From: Brevibacillus laterosporus
Lineage (GTDB): Bacteria > Bacillota > Bacilli > Brevibacillales > Brevibacillaceae
DNA length: 64,000 nt
Direction of reading: 5' to 3'
Assembly (NCBI RefSeq): GCF_030489605.1
Contig: NZ_JAUKFY010000006.1
Coordinates: forward strand, 1-64,000
The notes beneath the pieces are model-generated. The model saw nothing but the letters and a program-made list of their open reading frames with translations, did no database searches and was not told where the DNA came from. The position numbers and the translations under genes are program-made. This document shows, piece after piece, positions 32,322 to 41,342 of this stretch; within the stretch, counting starts at the first letter, position 1, and each line of letters starts with the position of its first letter.

Positions 32322-33338
32322 TTAACAATCAGAAACCTTTACCAATTGCTTACCAGTGTTCTCTCCAGTAAATAACCCAAGGAAAGCTTCAGGTACATTC
32401 TCCAAACCTTCTATAATATTTTCGGAAAACTTAATTTTTCCTTCCTTGATCCACTGGGCCATCTGTGTCATTCCCTCATGATAACGCTCTGTGTATTGAG
32501 TAACCAAAAAGCCTTTCATAGTAGCTGTTTTCTTGAGAAGCTGCACCTGAACTCTAGGTCCGATATCCTGTTTCTCTGAGTTGTAGAGAGATATCTGACC
32601 GCAGAGAGGAATTCGCGCTCCCTGATTAATCAAGCTCAGAACCGCATCTGATATCGGACCACCCACATTATCAAAATAAACGTCTACCCCGTTTGGGCAA
32701 GCTTTTTCTAATGCTAGTTGCATATTTGGTGTTGTTTTATAGTTAATCGCTGCATCAAATCCGAGCTCTTCTGTTACATACTTAACTTTTTCATCAGAGC
32801 CAGCAATCCCTACAACACGTGCCCCCTTGATTTTTGCTATTTGCCCGACAAGCATTCCCACCGCTCCTGCAGCTCCTGAAACAACAACGGTTTCCCCTGC
32901 CTGTGGTTGGCCTATGTCCAATAGACCAAAATAAGCGGTCATTCCTGGCATTCCAAGGACACCCAATGCGGTTGTAATTGGTGCAAGATTTGGATCGATT
33001 TTTTGTACTTGTCCAGCATCAGCCACGGAGTAATTTTGCCATCCTAATAGACCAAGAACAACATCCCCGACTTGAAATTCTGGGGATTTCGTTTCTACCA
33101 CTTCTCCAATAACTCCACCTGTTATCACTTCATTTAGCTGAAATGGGGGGATATAAGATTTTTGATCATTCATTCGCCCCCTCATATAAGGATCAACAGA
33201 TAGGTATAGAGTACGTATTAATAGCTGATTGTCATTTACTTCGGGAATCGAGGATTTGATGAAGGTGAAATTATCTCTTGTTGGAACACCAACTGGCCGA
33301 CTAGAAAGTAAAATCTGATTATTAACTACTTCATTCAT
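32322..33338 (-). CDS. yfmJ: NADP-dependent medium-chain reductase, YfmJ/CurA family
   Basis: 338 residues, the normal length for the zinc-free quinone or enone reductases of the medium-chain dehydrogenase superfamily (YfmJ, CurA, leukotriene B4 12-hydroxydehydrogenase type). The N-terminus has the family pattern LYLSVDPYMRGRM, followed by a nucleotide-binding segment, VVVSGAAGAVGMLVGQIAK, near residue 150. The family reduces the double bond of alpha,beta-unsaturated carbonyls with NADPH in the cytosol. GGGAGG precedes the ATG by 8 nt. The gene is divergent from a TetR-type regulator that starts 177 bp away, a common arrangement for an electrophile-inducible reductase and its repressor. Family assignment is firm; the physiological substrate is unknown. 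Confidence 0.88.
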   Translation of the reverse strand: MNEVVNNQILLSSRPVGVPTRDNFTFIKSSIPEVNDNQLLIRTLYLSVDPYMRGRMNDQKSYIPPFQLNEVITGGVIGEVVETKSPEFQVGDVVLGLLGWQNYSVADAGQVQKIDPNLAPITTALGVLGMPGMTAYFGLLDIGQPQAGETVVVSGAAGAVGMLVGQIAKIKGARVVGIAGSDEKVKYVTEELGFDAAINYKTTPNMQLALEKACPNGVDVYFDNVGGPISDAVLSLINQGARIPLCGQISLYNSEKQDIGPRVQVQLLKKTATMKGFLVTQYTERYHEGMTQMAQWIKEGKIKFSENIIEGLENVPEAFLGLFTGENTGKQLVKVSDC

Positions 33339-33404
33339 TGAAATAACCTCCCTGCTTTTTAGTAAACGTTATCTTTGCAATCTTATATTATCATACAAAA
33401 TGAA

Positions 33405-33440
33405 TTAATTAAACTTTTTTCGTATATTTCGTTTAATTAA
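33405..33440. promoter_or_regulatory. Candidate operator in the yfmJ/tetR divergent region
   Basis: TTAATTAAAC at 33405-33414 and GTTTAATTAA at 33431-33440 form a perfect 10-bp inverted repeat with a 16-bp AT-rich spacer, placed between the two divergent start codons. It is a plausible site for the adjacent TetR-type regulator. The surrounding DNA is AT-rich, so chance is not excluded. Confidence 0.4.
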
Positions 33441-33514
33441 ATAGCAGTTAGATGTTTAATTCTCTAACTTTGCGTTATAATGTAGTTTGATGTTTTAGAT
33501 TGGGAGGCATTGAA

Positions 33515-34192
33515 GTGACAAACACTCGCGGCAGATCACGTAAAAATGAGCAAGAGACGAAAAAGGAATTGATTATTCGTTTACTTCCCTTTCTTAAAAA
33601 GCAAGGGATCAGCTCTTTGAAAATGGAAGATATAGCAAAATATATGGATATAAGCAAAGCAACGATGTATAAATATTTTTCTTCCCGAACAGAAATCTTA
33701 GAAGACACAGTAGAAGTGTACGTTGACTATATCCTTGAGAACCTTCATGAGTTATCTGATAATGAATCCGCTTCTTTCGTACGTCGCTTCCAAAAGGTTT
33801 TTGAAAACTCGGTGGTATTAGCTATTTTTTTATCAGATTTATTATTACAGGAACTAAAAAGCATGTATCCTCATTTGTACCTGCGAATTGTTGACGCGCA
33901 AAAAGCTCGTAACGATCATATCAAAGCATTTTATGAAGCAGGTCATAGAGAAGGTGTATTCCTTTCCGTTAATCCTTCTTTATTAATTGCTCAGGACGAG
34001 CTACTCCTGCCGAGCTTACTTAGTCCTGTTTTTTTGATCCAAAATCATATGACTTTAGAACAAGCCTTATTTGATTACTATCAGATGAAAAAGCATCAAC
34101 TGCTCAAACCTGAGGTTATTCCTGACGTAGATGACTCATTCATTCCAATGCAGGTAGGGCAATGCATTCAAAAAATAACATGGACAGAGTAG
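33515..34192 (+). CDS. TetR-family transcriptional regulator
   Basis: About 226 residues. The N-terminal helix-turn-helix is typical of TetR: ELIIRLLPFLKKQGISSLKMEDIAKYMDISKATMYKYFSSRTEIL. The ligand-binding part is not recognisable beyond the family. I start it at GTG 33515, because GGGAGG lies 7 nt upstream; the longer reading from TTG 33500 would place the ribosome binding site inside the gene. It is divergent from the YfmJ-type reductase and probably represses it and itself through the inverted repeat between them. One of only two real genes on the plus strand here, and it ends at a terminator shared with the converging P450 gene. Confidence 0.85.
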   Translation: MTNTRGRSRKNEQETKKELIIRLLPFLKKQGISSLKMEDIAKYMDISKATMYKYFSSRTEILEDTVEVYVDYILENLHELSDNESASFVRRFQKVFENSVVLAIFLSDLLLQELKSMYPHLYLRIVDAQKARNDHIKAFYEAGHREGVFLSVNPSLLIAQDELLLPSLLSPVFLIQNHMTLEQALFDYYQMKKHQLLKPEVIPDVDDSFIPMQVGQCIQKITWTE

Positions 34193-34309
34193 CTCTGGTA
34201 AGCGTTTGAGCTACATTGCAGATCAGACTAACTGTGCTCAACTGTGCCTATTGCATATAGGATATTCGTTGGTCTTTCCAAAAAGTAGTCAAATCCTACC
34301 TCTGCATAA

Positions 34310-34360
34310 ACAAAAAACCAGTCAAATAACACAATGTAACGTGTTGGACTGGTTTTTTGT
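34310..34360. terminator. Bidirectional terminator between tetR and the CYP102 gene
   Basis: ACAAAAAACCAGTC at 34310-34323 pairs perfectly with GACTGGTTTTTTGT at 34347-34360, a 14-bp stem with A/T runs on both sides, extended inside by an ACAC/GTGT pairing. It lies between convergent units, after the TetR stop and after the decayed end of the CYP102 gene. Confidence 0.85.
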
Positions 34361-34430
34361 ATGTTTACCTTTTGTTTATGTGAATTGGATAACCCAGTTA
34401 GCAAGATTTCACTTCTTTTCAGACTATTAA

Positions 34431-34589
34431 ATCCTGTTTTTGAATGTTTCGGGAGTTGAATATCAAGACTCAGGTGCACTGATGAACATCATAATTTTCT
34501 CTTCAGGGCGGCAATTAGCTAAGTAATTATCGAGCATTCCCAGATGTTTTTTATATTCCCTTTCTACAGAATCAGCTCCTACCATAATC
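34431..34589 (-). pseudogene. Decayed reductase remnant of the CYP102 gene
   Basis: Past the premature stop of the upstream frame, reading frames continue to resemble the P450 BM3 reductase. One frame gives ARIMVGADS then DNYLANCRPEEKIMMFISAPES, matching the family stretch around SNYLAELQEGDTITCFISTPQS. After a TGA, another frame gives DIQLPKHSKTG, matching TLPKDPET. Homology then stops. The NADPH-binding subdomain of about 190 residues (family motif MVGPGTGVAPFRGF) is absent before the terminator at 34310-34360. The remnant therefore shows at least two frame breaks plus a 3' deletion. Confidence 0.7.
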
Positions 34590-37160
34590 CTAGCCTGATT
34601 GGGACTGATTTTTTGGAGAACTCGATATCGTATAATATTTCGGCTGAAGAGGGGGCAACAGCTCGATAAATCTTTCGAAAGGCATCTCGCAGGCTTCATA
34701 TTTTTCAAGCAGTTCTAGCATTGACATACCCTTCTTCTCTACCTGCTGTTCGTAGGCAGCATCATTTAGCAAAGCCTCTATTTCACGTTTATGTGGAGGA
34801 CAAACCGTGTAAGATGCAAGCTCACGTAGCTGTGCATGAGTCACGGTTGCTTGCAGATCTATATTTTGACTCAGCAAATCATAAAGTCGTATTGGCCGAT
34901 CCAGCGGAAGATGAGCTGTAGTACGTCCATCTCCCCTCAAAATCAAGTAATCGTTTCCGTCCAAGCCAAAGCGTCTTAGAATTCGTTCGACATGCTCCTT
35001 CCTATTTTTCGGCAGTACTCCGATGTGATCACCCTCCTGATAGCTAAGACCATCTGGCAGCGTGATTTCTATTTGCCAGATGCTTCGCCCGCAATTAGCA
35101 CTCTCAAGTTCACAGTTTTCTTTTATATAGGCAAAGACAGCATTGTGCTTGAGAGCGAGCGGTACATCTGACAACTCATTCATAAATTGAATCGTAAGGG
35201 TTCCGTGATCTTTTTCCTCAAGGTTTTCCTGTAGAATAAAAGTCTCCATGACGTCAGACCACATTCGCTTCTGCCAGTCTTCCAGCTGTTTTTCGAAGTC
35301 TTTGCTAGTGTCAGCTTCGCCACGCAACGAAAGCCTTTTCGCTCCTTTTAAAGTAAGCTGCTCATCAATAAATCTTGGGACGTCTTGATACGTATTTGCC
35401 CAATTGCGGTCGCCACATCCGAAAACTGCATACGCAACTCCTTGAAGGGCACCTGCCTCTATTCCTTCCAGCCATTCCACGAATTTGCGGGCATTATTGG
35501 GAGGCTTTCCATTATAAGAAGCAGTAACGATCAGTACGACTCCCTCCTTCGGTAATTTTCCTAGCCAATCATCAAGCGGTGCCACATCACTTCTGATACC
35601 GAGCGAACCCGCAAAATTGGAAAGCTCTCGTGCGGTCCGCTCGGCTGTACCTAAATTTGATCCATAAAGTATTAATAAAGGCGCATGGCTGATCCTAGCC
35701 ATGGATGATTTAATCTGATCCCATCGCCTGTCTGCCTCAGGTGTGATTACAGCCCCTACTTCTGGCTCTTGGACAGCTTGGTCTAGCTTTTGTTTCTTTC
35801 GCTGTTTGACACTTATGTAAAATTCTTCTGGTTTTATCGTTAATGTTTGTTGAATGCTTAATTGATAGTTCGTATGATCAATTAATTCAAAGTTCTGGAG
35901 AATCATACCTAGAACCAAAGTGGCTTCATGCAGTGCAAATTGCATCCCAATGCAAGCTCGTTGACCATTTCCAAAAGGTTTATAGGCATGATGGGGGACT
36001 TTTTCAGGGTCCTCAAATCGCTCGGGGCGGAATTCATCAGCATCATCTCCCCATGCATCTTTATCCCGATGAAGCTGAGGCAAGAGTAATGCAACAACTT
36101 CGCCTTTTTTTATTGCATACTTTCCTCCAATGATCGTGTCTTCTCGAGCGGTAAGTTCAAATCCCGGGGCTGTCGGCCATAAGCGTAAGGATTCCTGTAA
36201 AATCATACGAACATATGCAAGCTGTAGAACCTGCTGATACGAAGGAGATACACCGGTTAATACCCTATCCACTTCCTGATACGCTTTTTCTCGCACCTCT
36301 GGGTTTTTCAGCAAAAAATAGAAAGCAAACGATAATAAGCCGCTTGTTGTTTCATGTCCTGCTATTAAAAACGTGATGATTTGATACCGGATATTTTCGT
36401 CATCCAGCCTCTCTCCAGTTTGCGGGTCCTTCCCGTTAAGCATGCGGGAGAGCAAATCGGTTTCACCTTGATCACCATTTGCCTTTCGTTCCTCGATGAT
36501 TTTGTCTACTAATGAAAACATCGTTTCAATATCCTGGGTAAACTGACGTCTGGTTCCCACCATCAGCATATTTTGAATTTTCAATCTTACGCTCTGATGC
36601 ATCGCTTCTTGAAGTGCGCGAACCATACTGTTGATAAAAGGGCTGTGTGTTTCTCTATAAAAACTATTAAAGCGATAATTAAAGCCGCATAACCCTATCG
36701 TATCCAATGTAAGTCGAGTCATATCGCCAGGCACATCAATACTTTCATTAGGATTAAGACGCGCCCATTTTTGAATCAGTTGCAAGGCAATGTCTACCAT
36801 CATCGAATGGTATCCTTTCATTGCTTGTTGGCTAAAAGCAGGAAGAAGGATATTATGGGCCTTTTGCCAATTAGGCTCCTTCATCCTGCTGGTAAATAAA
36901 CCATCTCCAGCAAAGGCACGGACATTTTCTAAATCACCTGTAATATTTTTGAAGAAACGCGACTCGTCACAAACCTCAGCCACTAGCTTATGCCCAGAAA
37001 TGACTAAGCTTGAATTTCCAGGAAGGGTTAATCGGTATATTGGACCGAACTCTTCTGCAAGTTTACAGAGTGAAAGTATCGGTGTATCTTTGTCTATCAA
37101 GGGGTAATTGCCAAGCGGACCATACGTTTTGGGTTGCGGAATATATCCTGCTTCTCTCAT
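34590..37160 (-). CDS. cypB: CYP102 (P450 BM3-type) fatty acid hydroxylase fused to reductase, truncated
   Basis: 856 residues where complete CYP102 proteins have about 1050. The heme domain (about 1-465) is intact: [12 protein letters not shown]-helix [17 protein letters not shown], and heme motif [10 protein letters not shown] with Cys near 402. The FMN domain follows (from about 495; [38 protein letters not shown]), then part of the FAD domain up to YYTISSSPK. There the frame shifts in a run of six A and ends after NQSQSG. The family hydroxylates fatty acids, taking electrons from NADPH within one polypeptide; without the NADPH-binding subdomain, self-sufficiency should be lost. I chose ATG 37160 over 37187 because AAGGA lies 8 nt before it. 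A FatR/Bm3R1-type TetR gene precedes it, the usual partner. Confidence 0.85.
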   Translation of the reverse strand: MREAGYIPQPKTYGPLGNYPLIDKDTPILSLCKLAEEFGPIYRLTLPGNSSLVISGHKLVAEVCDESRFFKNITGDLENVRAFAGDGLFTSRMKEPNWQKAHNILLPAFSQQAMKGYHSMMVDIALQLIQKWARLNPNESIDVPGDMTRLTLDTIGLCGFNYRFNSFYRETHSPFINSMVRALQEAMHQSVRLKIQNMLMVGTRRQFTQDIETMFSLVDKIIEERKANGDQGETDLLSRMLNGKDPQTGERLDDENIRYQIITFLIAGHETTSGLLSFAFYFLLKNPEVREKAYQEVDRVLTGVSPSYQQVLQLAYVRMILQESLRLWPTAPGFELTAREDTIIGGKYAIKKGEVVALLLPQLHRDKDAWGDDADEFRPERFEDPEKVPHHAYKPFGNGQRACIGMQFALHEATLVLGMILQNFELIDHTNYQLSIQQTLTIKPEEFYISVKQRKKQKLDQAVQEPEVGAVITPEADRRWDQIKSSMARISHAPLLILYGSNLGTAERTARELSNFAGSLGIRSDVAPLDDWLGKLPKEGVVLIVTASYNGKPPNNARKFVEWLEGIEAGALQGVAYAVFGCGDRNWANTYQDVPRFIDEQLTLKGAKRLSLRGEADTSKDFEKQLEDWQKRMWSDVMETFILQENLEEKDHGTLTIQFMNELSDVPLALKHNAVFAYIKENCELESANCGRSIWQIEITLPDGLSYQEGDHIGVLPKNRKEHVERILRRFGLDGNDYLILRGDGRTTAHLPLDRPIRLYDLLSQNIDLQATVTHAQLRELASYTVCPPHKREIEALLNDAAYEQQVEKKGMSMLELLEKYEACEMPFERFIELLPPLQPKYYTISSSPKNQSQSG

Positions 37161-37227
37161 CACAAACATCCTTTCAGATTTATTCATGCGAAAGTTTTGT
37201 TGCCCTGCTACGTATCATCAAATCTGC

Positions 37228-37800
37228 TTATGATTTTTCTTGTTTAAAACCATGATAAAGTGTGTCTAAAAGAAGCGACGCGGCCGATCTTTTCGCAATA
37301 TGACCTTCTTGAACCTGCTGCCACGTCATAAAAAGAAGCGAATTCAAAACATTCAAAATCCATTCGCTGTTCATATCTGCACGGAGGTAACCCTTGCGTT
37401 GCAATACCTGAATAGAGTGTCGAACAGGCTCCTTTACCTTCTCCTCAGCTTCAATCATTTCTTGACTGTAATACAGCGTTGACTCATGAGCAAGAAAATA
37501 AATCTTATCCCCTAGCGGAATTAACGCCTCAATCAATTGTGAAATATAGGATTCGATTTTTTCCTCGTCTAACGGAATTTGGTTTATCGTCTCTCTGACC
37601 ACCTGGGAAGATCTTAATCCTAGTTGCAGTATTAATTGATCCCTATTTTCGATGTATCTGTGCAGAGTGGCAATGCCGATACCGGCGTATTCGGCAATTT
37701 CAATCAAAGATGCAGTTGGCTTTTCGACTAGTAATTCTGTAGCCGCATCCAAAATGGCATTAAGCCTAGCCTCCTTTGTCGCTGATCTGGCATTTTTCAT
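37228..37800 (-). CDS. TetR-family repressor of the CYP102 gene (FatR/Bm3R1-like)
   Basis: 190 residues. The N-terminal helix-turn-helix is clear: ILDAATELLVEKPTASLIEIAEYAGIGIATLHRYIENRDQLI. The start at 37800 follows GAAGGG. It lies directly upstream of the CYP102 gene on the same strand with about 67 bp between, the same order as bm3R1-CYP102A1 in B. megaterium and fatR-cypB in B. subtilis. Those repressors are known to be released by fatty acids. A consensus-like promoter with a palindrome just downstream of the -10 lies ahead of this gene, consistent with autoregulation of a two-gene operon. Function is assigned mainly by position and family. Confidence 0.82.
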   Translation of the reverse strand: MKNARSATKEARLNAILDAATELLVEKPTASLIEIAEYAGIGIATLHRYIENRDQLILQLGLRSSQVVRETINQIPLDEEKIESYISQLIEALIPLGDKIYFLAHESTLYYSQEMIEAEEKVKEPVRHSIQVLQRKGYLRADMNSEWILNVLNSLLFMTWQQVQEGHIAKRSAASLLLDTLYHGFKQEKS

Positions 37801-37838
37801 CTTGTAGGCCCTTCTTTCTCCTTGATCAGTTCATTTTT

Positions 37839-37856
37839 TGATAGATAAAACTATCA
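37839..37856. promoter_or_regulatory. Candidate TetR operator of the tetR-CYP102 operon
   Basis: TGATAGATAAAACTATCA is an inverted repeat with 6-bp arms and a 6-bp spacer. It lies about 10 bp downstream of the -10 box at 37866-37871, over the expected transcription start. A third TTGATAG copy follows at 37858-37864. The position is what is expected of a repressor site for the TetR gene it precedes. Confidence 0.55.
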
Positions 37857-37865
37857 CTTGATAGA

Positions 37866-37894
37866 ATAATACACCAATTATTATATAAATTCAA
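37866..37894 (-). promoter_or_regulatory. Sigma-A promoter of the tetR-CYP102 operon
   Basis: On the minus strand TTGAAT (37889-37894) is followed after 17 nt by TATTAT (37866-37871), a good vegetative promoter about 65 bp upstream of the TetR start codon. Confidence 0.6.
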
Positions 37895-38482
37895 CTTTTC
37901 TGATAAAATATTAATTTCACTACTTGACCTTTTTCTATAGGCTAAGCACAATCTTCCTGGTTGCATTGTGTTACAGATTTTTCTTCCAGCCGTCAGTTTC
38001 CTGATATTTTTCCCGATATAACCATGAACATCGGAGTGATTTCTCTCTAAAATGATGAAATTACCGGCATGCGAACATTTGTTCTGTTTTGTGATTTTCT
38101 AACTACTGCTTCTTGGAAACGAAATAAACTAATTTCGTGTAAAGCTTATATTCATGGGCTTTTTGTGTTATCAGCAGGTGCTTTAAGACAAGCAAAGTGT
38201 GATCATGCTGGTTATTTTTCATCTCTTTTACGATCGAACAAAAGAACATATGTAGCCCGGTTGATTGTAAATAAAAGGATATAAATCCGTTTATATACAC
38301 GAAAACCTTTAAAATAATCGGTTGAATTCAGGAAAAATGCCGTTTTCCCCGATACAAGAACATTCGTTCTGTTTATTTTATTCTCAGCTTTATGTAACCA
38401 TAAATGCCTATTCTGCTTTCACGTATAAAATTTTTTGGCTATCCCGGTAAGTAAATCTTCGTCCCAGGACCATACAAAACAT
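37895..38482. other. AT-rich gap without a supported gene
   Basis: About 590 bp. Two opposing short frames of 71 and 65 codons overlap near 38070-38300. Neither has a good ribosome binding site or recognisable protein features, so I do not call them. No repeat, RNA gene or mobile element was seen. Confidence 0.5.
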
Positions 38483-38506
38483 AAAAAAGGCCGCTATTTA
38501 GCGACC
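38483..38506 (-). terminator. Terminator of the SRPBCC-ArsR operon
   Basis: On the minus strand GGTCGCTA and TAGCGGCC pair with one G-U and a very short loop, followed directly by TTTTTT. It lies about 17 bp after the ArsR stop codon, the normal place for an intrinsic terminator. Confidence 0.75.
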
Positions 38507-38522
38507 TCTTCCTTCCGCTGCC

Positions 38523-38846
38523 TTATTCTTCTGCTTCTACATAACGTTTTAATGCAGTCAATTTATTTTCCCAGAATCGTTCATAGTATCCGAGCCACTT
38601 CTTCAATTCAAGTAATGGATCTGCTTTAAGTCGATACCTTGTTTCACGTCCCACTTTTCTTTCCGTGAGTAACCCAGCCTCTGTTAAAATGCGCAAATGC
38701 TTAGAAACCGCTGTTCGAGTCATCGGGAAATGGCTACTGATTGCGGTAACAGACAGCTCCTGATCACCTAACAATTCCAGTAGCTGCCGCCGTGTTGGGT
38801 CAGCAATGGCTTGAAACACATCATACTTGTGAGCAGGTGCACTCAT
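38523..38846 (-). CDS. ArsR-family winged-helix repressor (SdpR-like)
   Basis: 107 residues, typical of small ArsR regulators. The segment FQAIADPTRRQLLELLGDQELSVTAISSHFPMTRTAVSKHLRILTEAGLL is the winged-helix recognition region. No metal-binding cysteine pair is visible, so it belongs with the non-metal members often paired with SRPBCC proteins. The ATG comes one nucleotide after the stop of the SRPBCC gene, so the two are translationally coupled. Two palindromes overlap the operon promoter and are the likely binding sites of this protein. The inducer is unknown. Confidence 0.87.
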   Translation of the reverse strand: MSAPAHKYDVFQAIADPTRRQLLELLGDQELSVTAISSHFPMTRTAVSKHLRILTEAGLLTERKVGRETRYRLKADPLLELKKWLGYYERFWENKLTALKRYVEAEE

Positions 38847-38847
38847 A

Positions 38848-39276
38848 TTACTTCTCGACGTGAGTACGTAATGTATTCAGTAAGCCTACCCAGCCATTTT
38901 CCATTCTGTCTCGCACGACGATATGGGTTTCGCCAAACTCGGTGACTGTATTTGGATCCCAGCCGCTGTGAATCAGCGTAAACTCTGTTGTTCCGTCCTC
39001 TAAAGTAGTTAGTTCAAACGTAACCGTCCAATCTTTTCCCCATGTAAAGGAAAGACGTTTAGGCGGATCAAGCTCCATTACCTTACAAGGAGACATACCA
39101 AAAGGACCAGCATTCAACTGGAACTCATATCCTTCGATTGGCTTAAAATCATTAGGCATAAACCATGCAGCAATTCCTTCTGATGTCGCAACAGCTTCCC
39201 ATACCCTCTCAATTGGTGCATTGCACACGATCGTTTGGCGAATCTCAGGAATCTTGTCAGATTGATTCGTTCCCAT
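38848..39276 (-). CDS. SRPBCC/AHSA1-domain protein
   Basis: 142 residues with the AHSA1 (YndB-type) START-like fold: IRQTIVCNAPIERVWEAVATSEGIAAWFMPNDF near the start, FTWGKDWTVTFELTTLEDGTTEFTLIHSGW in the middle, and MENGWVGLLNTLRTHVE at the end, the usual family termini. Such proteins form a hydrophobic cavity for small ligands; enzymatic roles are mostly unproven. It is cotranscribed with, and 1 nt ahead of, an ArsR regulator, a very common pairing in Bacillales in which the regulator controls the pair. A leader of roughly 200 nt separates it from its promoter. Confidence 0.86.
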   Translation of the reverse strand: MGTNQSDKIPEIRQTIVCNAPIERVWEAVATSEGIAAWFMPNDFKPIEGYEFQLNAGPFGMSPCKVMELDPPKRLSFTWGKDWTVTFELTTLEDGTTEFTLIHSGWDPNTVTEFGETHIVVRDRMENGWVGLLNTLRTHVEK

Positions 39277-39457
39277 TCATTTACCTCCATCAATTTGTTA
39301 CTTATCTGTTATTTGTCGACACGAAATTATAAAGCTGACGCATCTCCATTTTTGCTCATACAACAAAATCTTCCACATCATGAATTATTTTGTTCGATTC
39401 GTGCCAAACTATCCCCGGTGCCATTCTCAAGGAGATAAATCAATAACCTGCTAATTC

Positions 39458-39511
39458 GAAACCATTTGGTTTCACTTTGTGATTATATGACACCATTTGG
39501 TTTCATGTCAA
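39458..39511 (-). promoter_or_regulatory. Consensus promoter with two in-phase operator palindromes for SRPBCC-arsR
   Basis: On the minus strand TTGACA (39506-39511), an 18-nt spacer and TATAAT (39482-39487) make a perfect-box sigma-A promoter. The spacer is almost filled by GACACCATTTGGTTTC (39489-39504). A second, perfectly symmetrical copy, GAAACCATTTGGTTTC (39458-39473), lies just after the -10. The copies start 31 bp apart, three helical turns. This is a textbook repressor arrangement, presumably for the ArsR protein encoded by the operon. The sequence is direct observation; the regulator is inferred. Confidence 0.75.
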
Positions 39512-39556
39512 ACCATCTTAACTAACAAATAATTCCTTTTTCCTCTTCGTCTTTGT

Positions 39557-40630
39557 CTATGTGAATACGTATTCCTCAACAACTCTTCCATTACGTCCCT
39601 TCGTTGTTCTAGCTTTAGATAATGAGTTAAGAATTGCTTCCTCTGTCGCATCACTTGCAGCGGTGAACAATTGATTCATTACAGGATGATCTTCACGTAG
39701 CTGCATTCGTTTTTCCGCCAAGTGTTTACTATGATGCGCAATCTTATGCGCGGTTGAAAAAGCAATCACAATATCTCCGCTCCCATGACCATAATAGCTA
39801 CCTGTTCTCCCAAGTCCGATAGCGCAACGCTTGGCCAAACGCAGCAATTGCCGCTCATTGACAGGGGCATCGGTAGCAAGGACAATCATGATAGAGCCAT
39901 CAGACGTATGTTCAATAGCAGTCGAGAGACGCTCTTCATTTACGAGCTGTTGTTTATATTTGTCTCTTTGAAATTCTTCCTTTTTTCCAAAATTGCTTAG
40001 CACAAGTACACCAATTGAATATTCCTTTCCATCTACCTGGATGAGGCGGGAAGAACTGCCTATCCCGCCTTTATACCCAAAGCAAACCATACCTTTTCCA
40101 GCGCCAACAGCTCCCTCATCGGCTTGATTCTCCGTCGCATTCATAATCGCTGTTCTAGCATCTTCTGGTTGAACAACACATCTGCGGATCGCATTGAGAT
40201 AACCGTCATTACATTCACCAACTACCACATTGATCGTACCTGTTGTATCACCAATCTCAGGATTTTGTGCTAGCATTTCCTGTAAGGCACCTTGTGTAAC
40301 AGCCGGCACCGAGAACGTATTCGTCAGCATGATTGGGGACTCAAGCACTCCTAATTCATTTATCTGGACAAGACCTGTTGTTTTGCCAAATCCGTTGATT
40401 ACATAACTAGCTGCTGTCACTTTTTCCTGAAATAAATTGCCTCCATGAGGCAAAATGGCGGTAAAACCGGTACATGCATAGTCTTGCGTGCCGTCATTTA
40501 GCGGTCGATCTATGGTTACATGACCGACTTTTACACCTCTAACATCTGTAATGCAATTTTTCCTTCCTGTTGGCAACGTTCCAATCACGATTCCTAGCTC
40601 ACGTACTTTTTTTCTTGCAGGTTGGCTCAT
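39557..40630 (-). CDS. P1 family peptidase (DmpA-type, MEROPS S58)
   Basis: 357 residues from ATG 40630, which follows GGAGAT; a longer TTG start at 40648 is less likely. The protein has the DmpA/L-aminopeptidase D-esterase signatures: NCITDVRGVKVGHVTI near the N-terminus, GAGKGMVCFGYKGGIGSSSR around the self-cleavage site, and GHGSGDIVIAFSTAH near the C-terminus. In the family the precursor cleaves itself before the Ser of the GGIG/(S,T)SSR motif, freeing an N-terminal Ser nucleophile; both parts of that motif are present. The family removes N-terminal residues or hydrolyses beta-peptides and esters. It is the last gene after the WYL regulator and DinB genes, 125 bp from DinB, so an operon is possible but not certain. 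Confidence 0.88.
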   Translation of the reverse strand: MSQPARKKVRELGIVIGTLPTGRKNCITDVRGVKVGHVTIDRPLNDGTQDYACTGFTAILPHGGNLFQEKVTAASYVINGFGKTTGLVQINELGVLESPIMLTNTFSVPAVTQGALQEMLAQNPEIGDTTGTINVVVGECNDGYLNAIRRCVVQPEDARTAIMNATENQADEGAVGAGKGMVCFGYKGGIGSSSRLIQVDGKEYSIGVLVLSNFGKKEEFQRDKYKQQLVNEERLSTAIEHTSDGSIMIVLATDAPVNERQLLRLAKRCAIGLGRTGSYYGHGSGDIVIAFSTAHKIAHHSKHLAEKRMQLREDHPVMNQLFTAASDATEEAILNSLSKARTTKGRNGRVVEEYVFT

Positions 40631-40755
40631 GTATGTACATCTCCTCAAGCATTCATCTATCTCTTATTTTTCATACAGCTTTCGGTATCAAAATCAACCT
40701 CTCCCACAGTAACAATCCCTTAGCAGCATCTCCTACAAACATTACACTCCGCTCT

Positions 40756-41247
40756 CTATTCAACATACAGATTAAACATATTCACTTCATATCCTCGCAA
40801 TTTTAAATAAGTAAATAGCTGTGAGCGATGATGAAACATATGGGTAACGCTCTCCGTAAACCAGTGGGCCTGAGTAGCTGAGTGCTCATGATAAAAGGGA
40901 GTTGTTTTCTTGGTGAAAAACTCATCTTCTGACATAGCTAACAGATAAGAGATGCACTTCTGGTATCCTTGTTCCATGGCGTGTGCCAGAGACTCGGCCG
41001 TATCCAATCTATTGTATTTTTGTTCAAGCTGTCTTATTGCATCCTCTTTTTTCTCCTGCATAATAAAAAGGTCTACCTCAGGAATTGCTACTAGATGACA
41101 GGCTAATTCGTGTAGAGTACGCATGTTCGGAGCAGGTCGACAGCCCCAATCCTCTTCGCGAACCTTCTGAAGAAGTAATATTGTACTTTTCATAGCTACT
41201 TTCATCTGATGAAATAACTCATCGCGTAACTTCATAGTATTAGACAT
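40756..41247 (-). CDS. DinB-family putative metal-dependent protein
   Basis: 163 residues from ATG 41247 with GAGAGGTG upstream; a GTG 15 nt earlier overlaps that ribosome binding site and is less likely. The four-helix DinB pattern is visible: RDELFHQMKVAMKSTILLLQKVREEDW, then TLHELACHLVAIPEVD, and C-terminal VTHMFHHRSQLFTYLKLRGYEVN, with three histidines in the positions that bind a metal in this superfamily. Members include DNA-damage-induced proteins and bacillithiol- or mycothiol-dependent transferases, so a thiol-transferase role is possible but not shown. It lies 95 bp downstream of a WYL regulator, which may control it. Confidence 0.82.
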   Translation of the reverse strand: MSNTMKLRDELFHQMKVAMKSTILLLQKVREEDWGCRPAPNMRTLHELACHLVAIPEVDLFIMQEKKEDAIRQLEQKYNRLDTAESLAHAMEQGYQKCISYLLAMSEDEFFTKKTTPFYHEHSATQAHWFTESVTHMFHHRSQLFTYLKLRGYEVNMFNLYVE

Positions 41248-41342
41248 GTTTGCACCTCTCACTCTATTAGATTTTCTCTTTTGATTCTAACAGCTAATAG
41301 CGACAAACTCTGTCATGATTTAACGCATGAAAATAATTTCAT

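Noticed and set aside
34206-34479. Short frames around the terminator between tetR and the CYP102 gene
   Set aside because: They read through the perfect terminator stem; the only meaningful part is the decayed reductase fragment, annotated as pseudogene.
38069-38300. Two opposing small frames (71 and 65 codons) in the gap before the ArsR operon
   Set aside because: They overlap each other, have no good ribosome binding site, and the compositions look random; no family recognised.
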